Shown: one piece after another, positions 51,499-60,891 of the stretch | How positions within the stretch are numbered: position 1 is the first letter of the stretch | Layout of the letters: each line of letters starts with the position of its first letter | DNA from: Verrucomicrobiota bacterium | GTDB taxonomy: Bacteria > Verrucomicrobiota > Kiritimatiellia > CAIQIC01 > JAGNIJ01 | DNA length: 64,000 nucleotides | Assembly: GCA_022710725.1 (NCBI GenBank) | Contig: JAKLGK010000001.1 | Location: forward strand, 425,010-489,009 | Direction: 5' to 3' | The notes under the pieces: model-generated | Told to the model about the DNA's origin: nothing | The model's input: only the letters and a program-made list of their open reading frames with translations | Database searches by the model: none | Program-made: the position numbers and the translations under genes

Positions 51499-52491
51499 TC
51501 ACGGGCCGAACGGCGCGACGACCTGGAGACCGGAGAACTTTGCTCCCAGAGCGAACTCGTCTTTTCGCTCGAACAAAAGCTTCAGATTCGGCCCGGCATC
51601 CATCGTGAAGTATACGGCCAGCCCCTGCGCTCGAAGTTCCGCCACGCGTTTCATGACGGCCAGGGATTCGGGTTTCCAGTAGATCACCGGGGGCCATGCC
51701 GCGATCATCGTCGCGTGCATCGCCAGGGCGTTGGACTCCGCCGCGCGGCCGAGCCGGTGAAAATCGCGCTCGCGAATCGCCGCGCGAACTTCCGGCAGGT
51801 CGGCGGCCACCTTCGCGGGCCAGGCGCGGTAGAGCGGCGATGTCTCGACCGTGCGCTTCATCCCCGCCCGCGAGCCGACCGCCTTCTCCTCGCCCGAGAT
51901 CACCACGAGCCCCATCCGCAGGTCCGGCCAGGTCTCTGCCAGCGGAACCGCGTAGCTGTCCATCCCGTCCGCCGCCTCGCCCGCCCGCCATTCCACGAAA
52001 CCCTCGTACACCGACCGGCACGCGCTGCCGCTGCCGAGCCGCGCCAGGATCGAAAGCTCCCGCGTTTCCAGCCGCCACCCGAACAGCTGATCCAGCGCGC
52101 GGACCAGCGCCGCGAATCCGGACGCCGAGGACGCGAAGCCCGCGGCCGTCGGGATCGTGTTGCGGGCGTCCACCCGGAAGCCCGCCCCCGCCGGCCTGAA
52201 GAGATCCAGGTACGCCGAGACCCGCCGGGCAAACGAGGAATCCGGCGGCAATTCCTGTCCGTTCAAGACCACCACATCCGCCGGACCGGCAGGTTGAATC
52301 TCCACCTCCGAGCCCAGCCGGCCGAGCGACACGGACAGGCTCGAGGTCACGGGCAGGTTCAATTCCTCGTCCCGCTTGCCCCAGTATTTGACCAGCGCGA
52401 TGTTCGCCGGCGCGAAGGCGCAACCCGCCGCGCCGGGCTTCATGCCCCGGCCCGCGAGGATGCGGCCCACGATGTCGCGCTTGGTCGCCAT
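51499..52491 (-). CDS. mvaD: Diphosphomevalonate decarboxylase
   Basis: This is a 330-residue GHMP-family enzyme forming isopentenyl diphosphate in the mevalonate pathway. NIALVKYWGKRDEELNLPV is the signature near the N-terminus, PTAAGFASSASGFAAL the phosphate-binding loop (about 110-125), and SLAVMKRVAELRAQG and FTMDAGPNLKLLFE the C-terminal blocks with the catalytic Asp region. The ATG at 52491 fits the family start; its ribosome site is weak. It lies 20 nt after a lipoprotein gene and follows a mevalonate kinase-type gene. A broken duplicate lies at 47905-48333. Confidence 0.93.
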   Translation of the reverse strand: MATKRDIVGRILAGRGMKPGAAGCAFAPANIALVKYWGKRDEELNLPVTSSLSVSLGRLGSEVEIQPAGPADVVVLNGQELPPDSSFARRVSAYLDLFRPAGAGFRVDARNTIPTAAGFASSASGFAALVRALDQLFGWRLETRELSILARLGSGSACRSVYEGFVEWRAGEAADGMDSYAVPLAETWPDLRMGLVVISGEEKAVGSRAGMKRTVETSPLYRAWPAKVAADLPEVRAAIRERDFHRLGRAAESNALAMHATMIAAWPPVIYWKPESLAVMKRVAELRAQGLAVYFTMDAGPNLKLLFERKDEFALGAKFSGLQVVAPFGP

Positions 52492-52511
52492 ATTTTCCGA
52501 ACCCCCGTCCA

Positions 52512-52898
52512 TTACTGCCGGGTGAGCGTCCCGCTGCCGCTGGTCCCGTCCCCGCTGGTCCATGTGTAGTCCATGCGATCCCCCGACACATGACCGGACA
52601 AGTGCGTCCCGACGTCATCCATAATGGTCAGCTCGACGTTGCGCCCGTCGACCGAGCCCTGCACGGCGGCATTGGCCGTCCAGGTGTCGTGGTCGGTGCC
52701 GGTCACGTTCGTCCCGTTTTGCACAAGGATCAGGGTCCCGGTCCCCGTCTCGCCCGATTCCTTGACGATCTCGCCCGTCCAGGTTCCCGTCACATCGACG
52801 GGCGAATCGTCGCCGCCGCCGTCGTCCTCGCATCCGACCAGGACAAGGCCGGCGCCCATCCAGAGGCTCATCAGCATCGCCAGGATTTTATTCCGCAT
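52512..52898 (-). CDS. Small lipoprotein
   Basis: This is a 128-residue protein. The signal sequence ends in the lipobox LVLVGC (Cys at about 23), followed by an acidic linker EDDGGGDDSP that favours outer-membrane sorting. The remainder is a small beta barrel-like repeat (TGTWTGEIVKESGETGTGTL, VTGTDHDTWTANAAVQGSVD) that resembles lipocalin-like domains. It lies between two mevalonate-pathway genes on the same strand. Confidence 0.82.
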   Translation of the reverse strand: MRNKILAMLMSLWMGAGLVLVGCEDDGGGDDSPVDVTGTWTGEIVKESGETGTGTLILVQNGTNVTGTDHDTWTANAAVQGSVDGRNVELTIMDDVGTHLSGHVSGDRMDYTWTSGDGTSGSGTLTRQ

Positions 52899-52931
52899 CG
52901 CGTCCCCCCGTTTTGTTGCGCGCGAGCCCGC

Positions 52932-53879
52932 CTATTCCACCTTCACGCCTTCCGAGCTGATCTCCGCCTCGATCCGCGGCCCCGGCCAGTCGGTCCGGTC
53001 GGATCGCCCCAGCCCGATGACGCAATCCCCCAGCCCGGACCCGGAAATCTTGGAGCCGAGGATGCCGCGCTCGCCGCGCAGCGCGTAGACCAGTTCCGCC
53101 ATCCTCGCGTTGCTGACGCCGATCGCCTCCATCAGCCCCTGCTGGATGTCGAGCAGTTCCCCGAATCTCTTCAGCGCGCCCGCGCGCAGCGCCTGGAAGC
53201 CCGCCGCGCAGCCCCTGTCCATGAGGTCGAAGATATCGCCGTAAAAAGCCGGCTGCGCTTTCATCGCGCGCTGAACGCGCCGCACCACCTCGGGGGTCGG
53301 CGTCTTGCCGCCGGAGTAGAGCACGACGAGCGGGATCGTCCGCTTCAGCCGCTGGACCTGGGCCGGGGCGGCGCGGTAGAGCAGAATGCCGCCGAACACG
53401 CTGGCCGCGACATCGGCGCCCGACCCCAATCCCTGGACTTCCCGTATCACCTCCCGGCTCGCGACGAACAGGTCCCACGGCGGCGGCCGCCGCGAACGCG
53501 TCCAGCGCTCCAGCGCGGCGCACGTGGCGACCGTGACGGCGGCCGAGGAGCCCAGCCCCACGGTGGACGGGAAGCCGGACTCGATGTTCAGGTCGAAGCC
53601 GGACGGCAAGCGGGCTTCGTACCGGCGCAGCATGGCCATCACGAACCGAAACGGGGCCGGCGAGCGGAGCCGCCCCAGCGGCATCTCCACCTCGCCCAGC
53701 GCGGAGGCGATGCGGACCTGCCCGTCGCCCCGCGGCTCCAGCCGCACGCGGATGCGCCGGTTGACGGCGGCGACGAGGGCGCGGCGGCCGTGGACCACGG
53801 CGTGCTCGCCCATGAGCATCAGGCTGCCCGGCGCCGAGGCCTGGAAGGAAGCGGTCACCAGGCACGGTTGTAGCAGCAT
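52932..53879 (-). CDS. Mevalonate kinase-family GHMP kinase
   Basis: This is a 315-residue GHMP kinase. SAPGSLMLMGEHAVVHGRRA (about 15-34) is the mevalonate kinase opening, PSTVGLGSSAAVTVATCAAL (about 104) the ATP loop, and ISGSGLGDCVIGL (about 280) the third motif. It could phosphorylate mevalonate or phosphomevalonate; the sequence does not decide. It lies upstream of the lipoprotein and mvaD on the same strand and diverges from the ZIP transporter gene. The start at 53879 is the first ATG; a GTG at 53861 would also fit. Confidence 0.87.
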   Translation of the reverse strand: MLLQPCLVTASFQASAPGSLMLMGEHAVVHGRRALVAAVNRRIRVRLEPRGDGQVRIASALGEVEMPLGRLRSPAPFRFVMAMLRRYEARLPSGFDLNIESGFPSTVGLGSSAAVTVATCAALERWTRSRRPPPWDLFVASREVIREVQGLGSGADVAASVFGGILLYRAAPAQVQRLKRTIPLVVLYSGGKTPTPEVVRRVQRAMKAQPAFYGDIFDLMDRGCAAGFQALRAGALKRFGELLDIQQGLMEAIGVSNARMAELVYALRGERGILGSKISGSGLGDCVIGLGRSDRTDWPGPRIEAEISSEGVKVE

Positions 53880-53960
53880 CGCCCGCGCCGCGCAATCCGC
53901 CGGCTGGTTTTTTCGCCCGCCGGGTGTATGCTTCCGTAGCGAACGGGGGGACTTCACGGA

Positions 53961-54770
53961 ATGAACTGGCTGACCGAACTGCACCCGGTGCTCCAGGCCC
54001 TGCTGGCGACGCTCTTTACCTGGGGCGTGACCGCGCTGGGCTCGGCCGGCGTCTTCTTTTTCAAGAGCGTGAACCGCCGCGTGCTGGACGCCATGCTCGG
54101 CTTCGCCGCGGGCGTGATGATCGCCGCGAGTTTCTGGTCGCTGCTCGCGCCCTCCATCGAGCTGGCCGCGGAGATGGGCATGGTGAAGTGGTGGCCCCCG
54201 CTGGCCGGGTTCCTGGCCGGCGCGCTGTTTCTGTACGGCATCGACCGCATCCTGCCGCACCTGCACCTGAACCTGTCGCTCGACCAGGCCGAGGGCATCC
54301 ACACGCACTGGAAGCGCAGCATCCTGCTGATCCTGGCCATCACGCTCCACAATATCCCGGAGGGGCTGGCCGTGGGCGTGGCCTTCGGCGCCGTGGCCGC
54401 CGGGATCGAATCCACCTCGCTGGGCGGCGCGATCGCCCTGGCGGTGGGCATCGGCCTGCAGAACTTCCCCGAGGGCATGGCCGTCTCCCTGCCCCTCCGC
54501 CGCGAGGGGATCTCCCGCTGGAAATGCTTCTGGTACGGCCAGGCCTCCGGCCTCGTTGAGCCCGTCGCCGGCGTCATCGGCGCGGCCGCCGTGCTGATGA
54601 TGCGCCCGCTGCTCCCCTACGCGCTCGCCTTCGCGGCCGGCGCCATGATCTTCGTGGTGGTCGAGGAGCTGATCCCCGAGTCGCAGAGCTCCGAGAAGAC
54701 CGACGTCGCCACGCTCGGCGCGATCGCCGGGTTCGCCGTCATGATGCTCCTGGACGTGGCCTTGGGATAG
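53961..54770 (+). CDS. ZIP-family metal transporter
   Basis: This is a 269-residue membrane protein with about eight helices. [17 protein letters not shown] (helix 4) and [17 protein letters not shown] (helix 5) are the metal-binding signatures of ZIP/ZupT carriers for zinc or iron. A His-rich loop ([20 protein letters not shown]) before helix 4 is also typical. It is divergent from the mevalonate kinase-type gene. Confidence 0.93.
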   Translation: MNWLTELHPVLQALLATLFTWGVTALGSAGVFFFKSVNRRVLDAMLGFAAGVMIAASFWSLLAPSIELAAEMGMVKWWPPLAGFLAGALFLYGIDRILPHLHLNLSLDQAEGIHTHWKRSILLILAITLHNIPEGLAVGVAFGAVAAGIESTSLGGAIALAVGIGLQNFPEGMAVSLPLRREGISRWKCFWYGQASGLVEPVAGVIGAAAVLMMRPLLPYALAFAAGAMIFVVVEELIPESQSSEKTDVATLGAIAGFAVMMLLDVALG

Positions 54771-54784
54771 CCTGCCCGCGCCGC

Positions 54785-55162
54785 CTACTCCAGGTCCCGC
54801 TCAACCAGCTCGTCCTCGTCCAGGCCGAGGTAGTGGCCCAATTCGTGAAGGTAGGTGGTCCGCACCTCCTCCTGAAAGATGTCCTCGTCGCAGTCCGAGT
54901 AGTCGGCAAGATTTTCGATGAACAGCAGGATCTGCGCGGGCAGGTCGCCGCCCGGCGCCTCCGTCATCGGAAGGGCCTCGCCGACAAACAGGCCCAGCAG
55001 TTCCGGGTCCACGCCGTCGCGCTGCATGGCCCGCGTGGGCCGGGGCACGCAGGTGACCGGGATCTCCGCCGCGCGGTCGCGCAGCGAGGGCGGCAGGCGC
55101 CCGCGCGTGCGCTCGACCTCCTGCTCGGCGATACGGATCCAGCGCTGGAGGGAGGAGGTCAT
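54785..55162 (-). CDS. Zincin-like metallopeptidase family protein
   Basis: This is a 125-residue protein of the small metallopeptidase family (DUF1025 type). TTYLHELGHYLGLDEDELVE at about 103-122 gives HExxH with the third ligand region. The ATG overlaps the stop of the radical-SAM gene (ATGA, 55159-55162), so they are coupled. No signal peptide. Function of the family is poorly known. Confidence 0.85.
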   Translation of the reverse strand: MTSSLQRWIRIAEQEVERTRGRLPPSLRDRAAEIPVTCVPRPTRAMQRDGVDPELLGLFVGEALPMTEAPGGDLPAQILLFIENLADYSDCDEDIFQEEVRTTYLHELGHYLGLDEDELVERDLE

Positions 55163-56589
55163 GTGGCCGATCGCTGCCTGACTTGTCTCAAGATGTCCCA
55201 GTACGCGCCCCGCGCCCCCGCGGCAATGGCGTCCACGAGCGGCGCGTTGTCGTTGTAGTTGTAGCTTTTCTGCCCCGACTCCTCGTCCGGCGGCGGCTCG
55301 AAGAACCGCGGGTCGCCCGCGAGGATGTCGCGAACGACCGCCGCGGGACGCCGGCCGAGGGCCGCGGCGATGTAGTAGGTCGGCCAGAGCAGGTTGACCG
55401 GACCCTCGTAGCGGCGGCGAATCGCCGGGTTGGTCTCCAGGGGGCCTTCCGCCGCGATCCGGCGGGTCAGCGGAAGCCCGGGATACAACCGCACGCCCAG
55501 CGCGGCCCCGACGCAGTCGGGCTTGAGAATCCGCAGAAAGTCCACCGCTTGCCGCACGGTCGTGGGCGTCTCCCCCGGGCCGCCAAGCATGAGGTCGACC
55601 ATGGTCGTGATCCCTGCCGCGCGCGCCGCCCGCACCGCCGCGGCCAGGTCCTCGACTCGGTGCCGAACGCCATACGCGCGGAGCATCGTCGGCGTGGCCG
55701 CGGGCCCGGTGAAGTTGATCCCGACGCACCCCGCCTGCCGCATCGCCCGCGCGAGGCCGGCGTCGAACGGCGTGACGGACAGGTAGGCATACCACCGCAC
55801 CCGCTCGCCCAGCCTGCGCCGGATCCATTCCTCGCAGACCGCCCGCGCGTGGTCGACGGGCACGTTGAATTCGCCGTCGCACAGGTGGAACACGTCGACG
55901 CCCTGCCGCAGGAGGGCCTCCGCCTCGTCCGCCGTGTCGGCAGGCGGGCGGCACCGGGCGCGCGCGCCCTTGGCGATCGGGTCGGCGCAGAAATCGCAGG
56001 CCAGCGGGCAGCCGCGCTTGGTCTCCAGGCCGATCTGCCCCCCGAGCCGGAAATAGGCGGCATTCTCCGCGACATCCCGATTCGTCGGGACGTTCAGGGG
56101 GCCGTCGCCGTCCCAGGCCGGCGGGTTCGCGCCGCGCGGCGTGACCAGCCCGGGCACGCGATCCGGGCTGTCGCCGGCGCTCACCGCCCGGTACAACGCC
56201 GGCAGGGCCGCTTCGCCATCCCCGCGGATGCCGTAGTCCGCCCCCGTGAAATCGAGGATTTCGCTGGCGAAAATGGAAAAGCCCGCGCCTCCCAGCACGA
56301 TCGGGGCTTTCGTAAGGCGGCGCAGCGCGCGCACCCGGTCGCGCAACGGCTCGACGAACGACGCGGCGCTGGGCCAGAACGAATCGTCCGCGTTGCGCAG
56401 CGTCAGCCCGACGAGCCGCGGCGAGCGCTCCTTGAAGAACGCCTTCGCGGCGGCCGATGGATCGTCGGCCAGACCCAGGTCGAGCCACGCGACCTCGATC
56501 CCGGCCGCCCGGGCGGCACCCCCCGCGTAGTCCAGCCCGACCGGCGCGATGGCCGGCCGCATGCGGTTGGTATTGATCAGCGCGAGCAC
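55159..56589 (-). CDS. B12-binding-type radical SAM protein
   Basis: This protein has about 476 residues from a GTG at 56589; an ATG at 56649 would add 20. An N-terminal cobalamin-binding-like Rossmann domain (about 1-150: LINTNRMRPAIAPVGLDYAG, VLGGAGFSIFASEIL) precedes the radical SAM core with ETKRGCPLACDFCADP (C-x3-C-x2-C). The usual DxHxxG of B12 binding is not seen, so the cobalamin domain may be degenerate. The C-terminal 120 residues contain YPGLPLTRRIAAEGPL. Substrate unknown; coupled to a small metallopeptidase gene. Confidence 0.82.
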   Translation of the reverse strand: MLALINTNRMRPAIAPVGLDYAGGAARAAGIEVAWLDLGLADDPSAAAKAFFKERSPRLVGLTLRNADDSFWPSAASFVEPLRDRVRALRRLTKAPIVLGGAGFSIFASEILDFTGADYGIRGDGEAALPALYRAVSAGDSPDRVPGLVTPRGANPPAWDGDGPLNVPTNRDVAENAAYFRLGGQIGLETKRGCPLACDFCADPIAKGARARCRPPADTADEAEALLRQGVDVFHLCDGEFNVPVDHARAVCEEWIRRRLGERVRWYAYLSVTPFDAGLARAMRQAGCVGINFTGPAATPTMLRAYGVRHRVEDLAAAVRAARAAGITTMVDLMLGGPGETPTTVRQAVDFLRILKPDCVGAALGVRLYPGLPLTRRIAAEGPLETNPAIRRRYEGPVNLLWPTYYIAAALGRRPAAVVRDILAGDPRFFEPPPDEESGQKSYNYNDNAPLVDAIAAGARGAYWDILRQVRQRSAT

Positions 56590-56715
56590 GGGATCAGGAT
56601 AGCGCTTTTCGCGCCCGCCGGGAAGCGGCGATTCCCGGCCTGGCCGCAACTGGGCATTTGCGTTTCGCGGGGCATGGGGTTAGCATCCCTCCGCTTTTCA
56701 CAAAGAGGAATTTCC

Positions 56716-58419
56716 ATGCAACGACGTATCGCGCTTCTTGTGCTGTGTGTCTCCGCGGCCCGCCTCCAGGCCGCCAGCCCCGCGCGGGAAGCCGTGTCCT
56801 TCCGGCACACCTGGGACGTCGGGCTCGGCCGCAGCGTGTTCGTGGTCGGCAGCCACGCGGACCTCGGCGACTGGAGCCCGGAGTCCGCCGTGAAGCTGTA
56901 CTGGACCTCCGGCAATGTCTGGACCGGGCGGGTCGCCGTGCAGGCGGGCGCGGCGCTGGAGTACAAGTTCATCGCGCGGACGAATTCGGCGGACCAGTAT
57001 TGCAACGGCGACAACGTCGAGTGGATGGCCGGAACCAACTGGCCCGCGCAGGTCGCCGCGCAGCCCGACGCGCCGTACGCCGGCAAGACCATCCTCTACC
57101 ACAGCGGCTGGACCAACGCCGGGCTCGTGTACCGCGTCGGGACCAACTGGTTTGGCGCGGCCATGAGCCGGGTCGGCGCGGGACGGAACGGCGGCGAGTA
57201 CCTCTACCAGGCCTCGGGATTCGGGGCGGCCGGCGAGCCGATCGAGTTCGTTCCGTACGGCTATTCCGGCGGCGTCCAGTACTGGGACCACGCGCCTTAC
57301 GGCGGCTACGGCGACAGCAACTACTACACCACCCTGGACGTCTTCTTCCTGCAGGACGGGCATGTCTTCAATTACCGGCCGCCCACCAACGTGTCCGCCA
57401 GCCGGATCATCGGCACCAACGTCACATCGAGCTGGGCGCCGACGATCCCCTCGCGCGGCGTCCGCATCTACCTGCCGCGCGGGTATGACCAGAACACGTG
57501 GAAGCGCTACCCCGTGCTCTACATGCACGACGGCACGAACGTATTCCAGCCGGGCGGGACGCTCGGCTGCTGGAACGCCGACCTCCTCGCCGACCGCGAA
57601 ATCAGCCAGGGCCGCATGCGGGAGAGCATCATCGCGGCCGTGGACACCACGCCCAAGCGCGACTCGGAGTATTGTCCGGCCGGCGACCAGTACGGGCCCG
57701 AACCGGGCACGGGAGACCAGTACGCCAATTTCCTCGTTCACAACGTGCGGCCGATGGTGGACACGCACTACCGCACGCTGAACGATTTCGACAACACGCT
57801 CACCGCGGGCTCGTCCATGGGCGGCCTGATCAGCGCCTACCTCGGCCTCGCCACCAACGTCTTCGGGAAAATCGGGGCCTTCTCCCCCGCGTTCCTCGTC
57901 GCGCCGAATTTCATCGCCTGGATGGACGCGCAGGACACCCGGGGCGTGCGCATGTACATGGACGACGGCACGGTGGACCTCGATGTGGACCTGTGGCCCG
58001 ACACGTGGGCGGCGTATGACCTGCTGATGCAGGACGGGTACGTCCCCAACGACGACCTGCTCATGGTCGTCGGCTGCGGCCAGACCCACAACGAGGCCGC
58101 GTGGGCCTCGCGCCTGCCGCGGGTCTACCAGTACCTGTTGAGCCTCTGGGACGAGCCGAACCTGCTGGCCCAGGAGGAATACCCGCCGGAAGTCGGGCTG
58201 CCGGGCGCGACGAACTACGCCGTCTCCTTCACCGCCCTGCGCGGCCGGACCTACGCATTGGAACGCTCGCTGACGCTGGCCGGCGGCTCCTGGAGCAACG
58301 CCGCCTCGCTCGCGGAGGAATCCATGCCCTGGGCGCCGCGGACGCTGGCGGATACGAATGTGCCCGCGGTCAGCGGCCCCGTATTCTACCGCGTGTCGGC
58401 CGGCGCCTGGCCGCCGTAA
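56716..58419 (+). CDS. Secreted CBM20-esterase fusion
   Basis: This is a 567-residue exported protein. After a signal peptide (about 1-19) comes a CBM20-like starch-binding domain (about 25-120: FRHTWDVGLGRSVFVVGSHA, LGDWSPESAVKLYW). A linker domain leads to an esterase-D/PF00756 alpha/beta hydrolase (about 235-485), with LTAGSSMGGLISAYLG holding the nucleophile Ser and CGQTHNEAAW the His. The C-terminal 75 residues are the shared LRGRTYALERSLTL...FYRVSAGAWPP module. AGAGGA lies before the ATG. It probably removes acyl groups from glucans or a glucan-bound substrate. Confidence 0.88.
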   Translation: MQRRIALLVLCVSAARLQAASPAREAVSFRHTWDVGLGRSVFVVGSHADLGDWSPESAVKLYWTSGNVWTGRVAVQAGAALEYKFIARTNSADQYCNGDNVEWMAGTNWPAQVAAQPDAPYAGKTILYHSGWTNAGLVYRVGTNWFGAAMSRVGAGRNGGEYLYQASGFGAAGEPIEFVPYGYSGGVQYWDHAPYGGYGDSNYYTTLDVFFLQDGHVFNYRPPTNVSASRIIGTNVTSSWAPTIPSRGVRIYLPRGYDQNTWKRYPVLYMHDGTNVFQPGGTLGCWNADLLADREISQGRMRESIIAAVDTTPKRDSEYCPAGDQYGPEPGTGDQYANFLVHNVRPMVDTHYRTLNDFDNTLTAGSSMGGLISAYLGLATNVFGKIGAFSPAFLVAPNFIAWMDAQDTRGVRMYMDDGTVDLDVDLWPDTWAAYDLLMQDGYVPNDDLLMVVGCGQTHNEAAWASRLPRVYQYLLSLWDEPNLLAQEEYPPEVGLPGATNYAVSFTALRGRTYALERSLTLAGGSWSNAASLAEESMPWAPRTLADTNVPAVSGPVFYRVSAGAWPP

Positions 58420-58446
58420 AAAAGCCACCTCGTTACCGAGGCGGCT
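58418..58446 (-). terminator. Rho-independent terminator of the purB/U32 operon
   Basis: Stem AGCCaCCTCG (58423-58432), loop TTAC and stem CGAGGcGGCT (58437-58446), followed on the minus strand by six T (58423-58418). It overlaps the stop codon of the U32 gene and may also stop the convergent esterase transcript. Confidence 0.8.
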
Positions 58447-60880
58447 ACACGAGCCCCCGCTCGAAATTCCCGCGATGGCTGCCGCGCGGCGCGCGGCCGG
58501 CCCGGAGTTGCCGCCAAAGGTCGCGGACTTCTTCCGGTGAATAAGGCCGCCACGAGAAGTCCGCCCGGAAATGCCGCGCGCCCGCGGCCTGCAGCTCCGG
58601 CAGCCGGTCGGCCAGGCAGAACGGCGAACGGTTGACCACGATCATCCGGCACTTCCGGTTCACGGCCAGCAACCGGTCGTCGTGGGAGGACCGCAACTCG
58701 ATCTGCCGGAATTCGCAGGCGGCCGGGCCGGGGCAGCGCCCTTCCCGCGCGACCTGGATGCAGTTCTCGGCGATGTAGAGCGGCGTGTCCTGGAACACGA
58801 TCACCCCGGCGCGCGCGCCGAAACGGGCCAGCAGCGACCGCATGTTCTCCAGCCCGTCCTCCGGCGAGAGCAGGAACCGGCCCGCGCCCATCTCCAGCAC
58901 CTGCCGGGCGGCGGCGGTGTTCATGACGTACACCGGCCAGTCCGCGGAAAGATCGGGCCCGCGCGCCCATGATCCCAGACCGGTCGCTTCCCACTTCTCC
59001 CAGCCCGCCGCGCGGAGGGCTTCAATCCGCTCCCGTAATTCCGCCGACTCCCAGGCGCGGACGATCAGCGGCAGGCCGACGCGCAGGCGCTCGCGGCCGA
59101 TTTTCTCCACCAGCCCTTCAAACGCGGAAAGGGCCGGCACGACGACCTCTTCCACGCCCAGCCAGTCGCCGCCATCCAACGCGGCGACGCTGGCCGGGTT
59201 GTCGATTTTGAGGCTCCACGTCGCCGCCTCGGCCGCGACGACGCGCGGCCCTCCGGCCCGCTCCGCCATCGCCAAGCGTACAGCTTCCACGCGCCGGGAG
59301 AGCGATTCCTGCCGCTTCGTGTCGAGCGCATCCATCAGTTCCCGGCGCAGCGCGTTGAGTCGGGAGACCGGGACGAAGAGGCCCGCCGGATTCCGCAATT
59401 CCATGGAGGCCAGCTCGAATCGGGTGTCACCGAGCTTCTCGAACGCCTGCCTCGCCGCAAGCTCCGTTTTCGCGGGGTCCTTGGCCGGTTCGAACTGGCC
59501 CGGCAGGCCGGCTTCCGCCACGATGCTGGCGCCGGCATCGGCGCGGGCATGCAACAAGTCGGGCTTCAGGTCCAGTTCCACGCGGACCGGCCGCCGCGCG
59601 CGGAATACCCCGGGGCGCGGCATCTCGAAGCGGTATTTCCTTTTCACGGCCTGCGAGGAGGCGCAGTACACCGTCACGCCCGCGGGAACCGGCGGACAGT
59701 CCGCGGGCAGGCCGACTTCGATCGCGCCGGCGGGCGATTCGAATGCGGAACGCCCTTTTACCCGCAGGTCGTCCACCGGGAACCCGAACAGCCGGTCCTG
59801 GCCGGGCAGGTCTATCTGCAGGCCGTCATGCCGCTCGATCGGGCGCGTCGCGGCGATCCGCAGCCACGACTTCCCCCCCTTGTCGCGCCGCGAGCCTTCC
59901 ACCGTGCCCGCCGGCGTCCCACGGTGGCCGACCGTTTCCGGGTCCACGACCTCGCCCCCGCGCCGGTCTTCGACATGCAGCTCGGTCCACGGCCGGCTGA
60001 AGATCGACTGGATATCCGCCTCGCATTCCGCGCGGCCCGCCGCATCGAGTCCGCCGTCCAGCAGGCGGCGGTAATACTTCACCGTCGCGGCGACGTAGAG
60101 CGGGCCTTTCATGCGGCCTTCGATTTTGCAGGACGCCACGCCGGCCTCGCGCAGGGCGTCGATCCGGCTCGGCAGCGCGAGATCCTTCATGTTGAACAGG
60201 AACGAGCCCTTGCCCTCGTCCGGCGAGGAGAACCGGTCCCTGCAGAGGTACGCGCACCGGCCGCGGTTTCCGCTGCGGCCCAGCAGGTGCGACGACATCA
60301 GGCACAAGCCGCTGTACGCGTAGCAGAGCGTGCCGTGAATGAAGACCTCGGCCTCGATCCCCGGTACAGCGGCGCAGTCGCGGATTTCGTCCAGCGTCAG
60401 TTCGCGGGCGAGCGTCGCGCGCGCGAAGCCCAGCTCGCGCAGCCGCTCCACGCCCGCGCGGTTATGGACGGCCATCTGCGTGCTGGCATGGAGCCGGAAT
60501 TCGGGAAAATGTCTTTGGGCCACCCGGTAAATGCCGAGGTCCTGCACGATCAGCGCGTCCACGCCGATCTCCGAGAGCGCGCCCAGCGACTCGATGATCC
60601 CGTCCAGCTCCCGCTCCAGGATCAGCGTGTTCAGCGCGGCGAACACGCGGCGGCGCGGCGACAGGGCGTGCGCGTAGGCGGTGATGGCGTCGATGTCGTC
60701 CAGCGGGAAATTGACCGCCTCCGCGCGCGCGGAAAACCGCGGCAGGCCCAGGTAGATCGCGTCCGCGCCGTACGCCAGCGCGGCATAACCCGCCTCCGGC
60801 CCGCCCGCCGGCGCCATGAGTTCTATTCCGTGTCGGCGTCGCGGAGCTCCGCCCCCCGAATCCTTGCGCGCTGCATTCAT
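58445..60880 (-). CDS. Peptidase U32 family protein
   Basis: This is an 811-residue protein of the long U32 type (with DUF3656-like C-terminal part). ELMAPAGGPEAGYAALAYGA opens the TIM-barrel-like domain; VFIHGTLCYAYSGLCLMSSH and GNRGRCAYLCRDRF carry the conserved Cys set, and SCKIEGRMKGPLYVAATVKY follows. C-terminal cysteines (GRCPGPAACEF, VNRKCRMIVVN) suggest an iron-sulfur site, as in U32 hydroxylases and prenylation/tRNA-modifying relatives. The ATG at 60880 starts 12 nt after purB. The exact reaction is unknown. Confidence 0.9.
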   Translation of the reverse strand: MNAARKDSGGGAPRRRHGIELMAPAGGPEAGYAALAYGADAIYLGLPRFSARAEAVNFPLDDIDAITAYAHALSPRRRVFAALNTLILERELDGIIESLGALSEIGVDALIVQDLGIYRVAQRHFPEFRLHASTQMAVHNRAGVERLRELGFARATLARELTLDEIRDCAAVPGIEAEVFIHGTLCYAYSGLCLMSSHLLGRSGNRGRCAYLCRDRFSSPDEGKGSFLFNMKDLALPSRIDALREAGVASCKIEGRMKGPLYVAATVKYYRRLLDGGLDAAGRAECEADIQSIFSRPWTELHVEDRRGGEVVDPETVGHRGTPAGTVEGSRRDKGGKSWLRIAATRPIERHDGLQIDLPGQDRLFGFPVDDLRVKGRSAFESPAGAIEVGLPADCPPVPAGVTVYCASSQAVKRKYRFEMPRPGVFRARRPVRVELDLKPDLLHARADAGASIVAEAGLPGQFEPAKDPAKTELAARQAFEKLGDTRFELASMELRNPAGLFVPVSRLNALRRELMDALDTKRQESLSRRVEAVRLAMAERAGGPRVVAAEAATWSLKIDNPASVAALDGGDWLGVEEVVVPALSAFEGLVEKIGRERLRVGLPLIVRAWESAELRERIEALRAAGWEKWEATGLGSWARGPDLSADWPVYVMNTAAARQVLEMGAGRFLLSPEDGLENMRSLLARFGARAGVIVFQDTPLYIAENCIQVAREGRCPGPAACEFRQIELRSSHDDRLLAVNRKCRMIVVNRSPFCLADRLPELQAAGARHFRADFSWRPYSPEEVRDLWRQLRAGRAPRGSHRGNFERGLV

Positions 60881-60891
60881 GAAGGGGCGAG

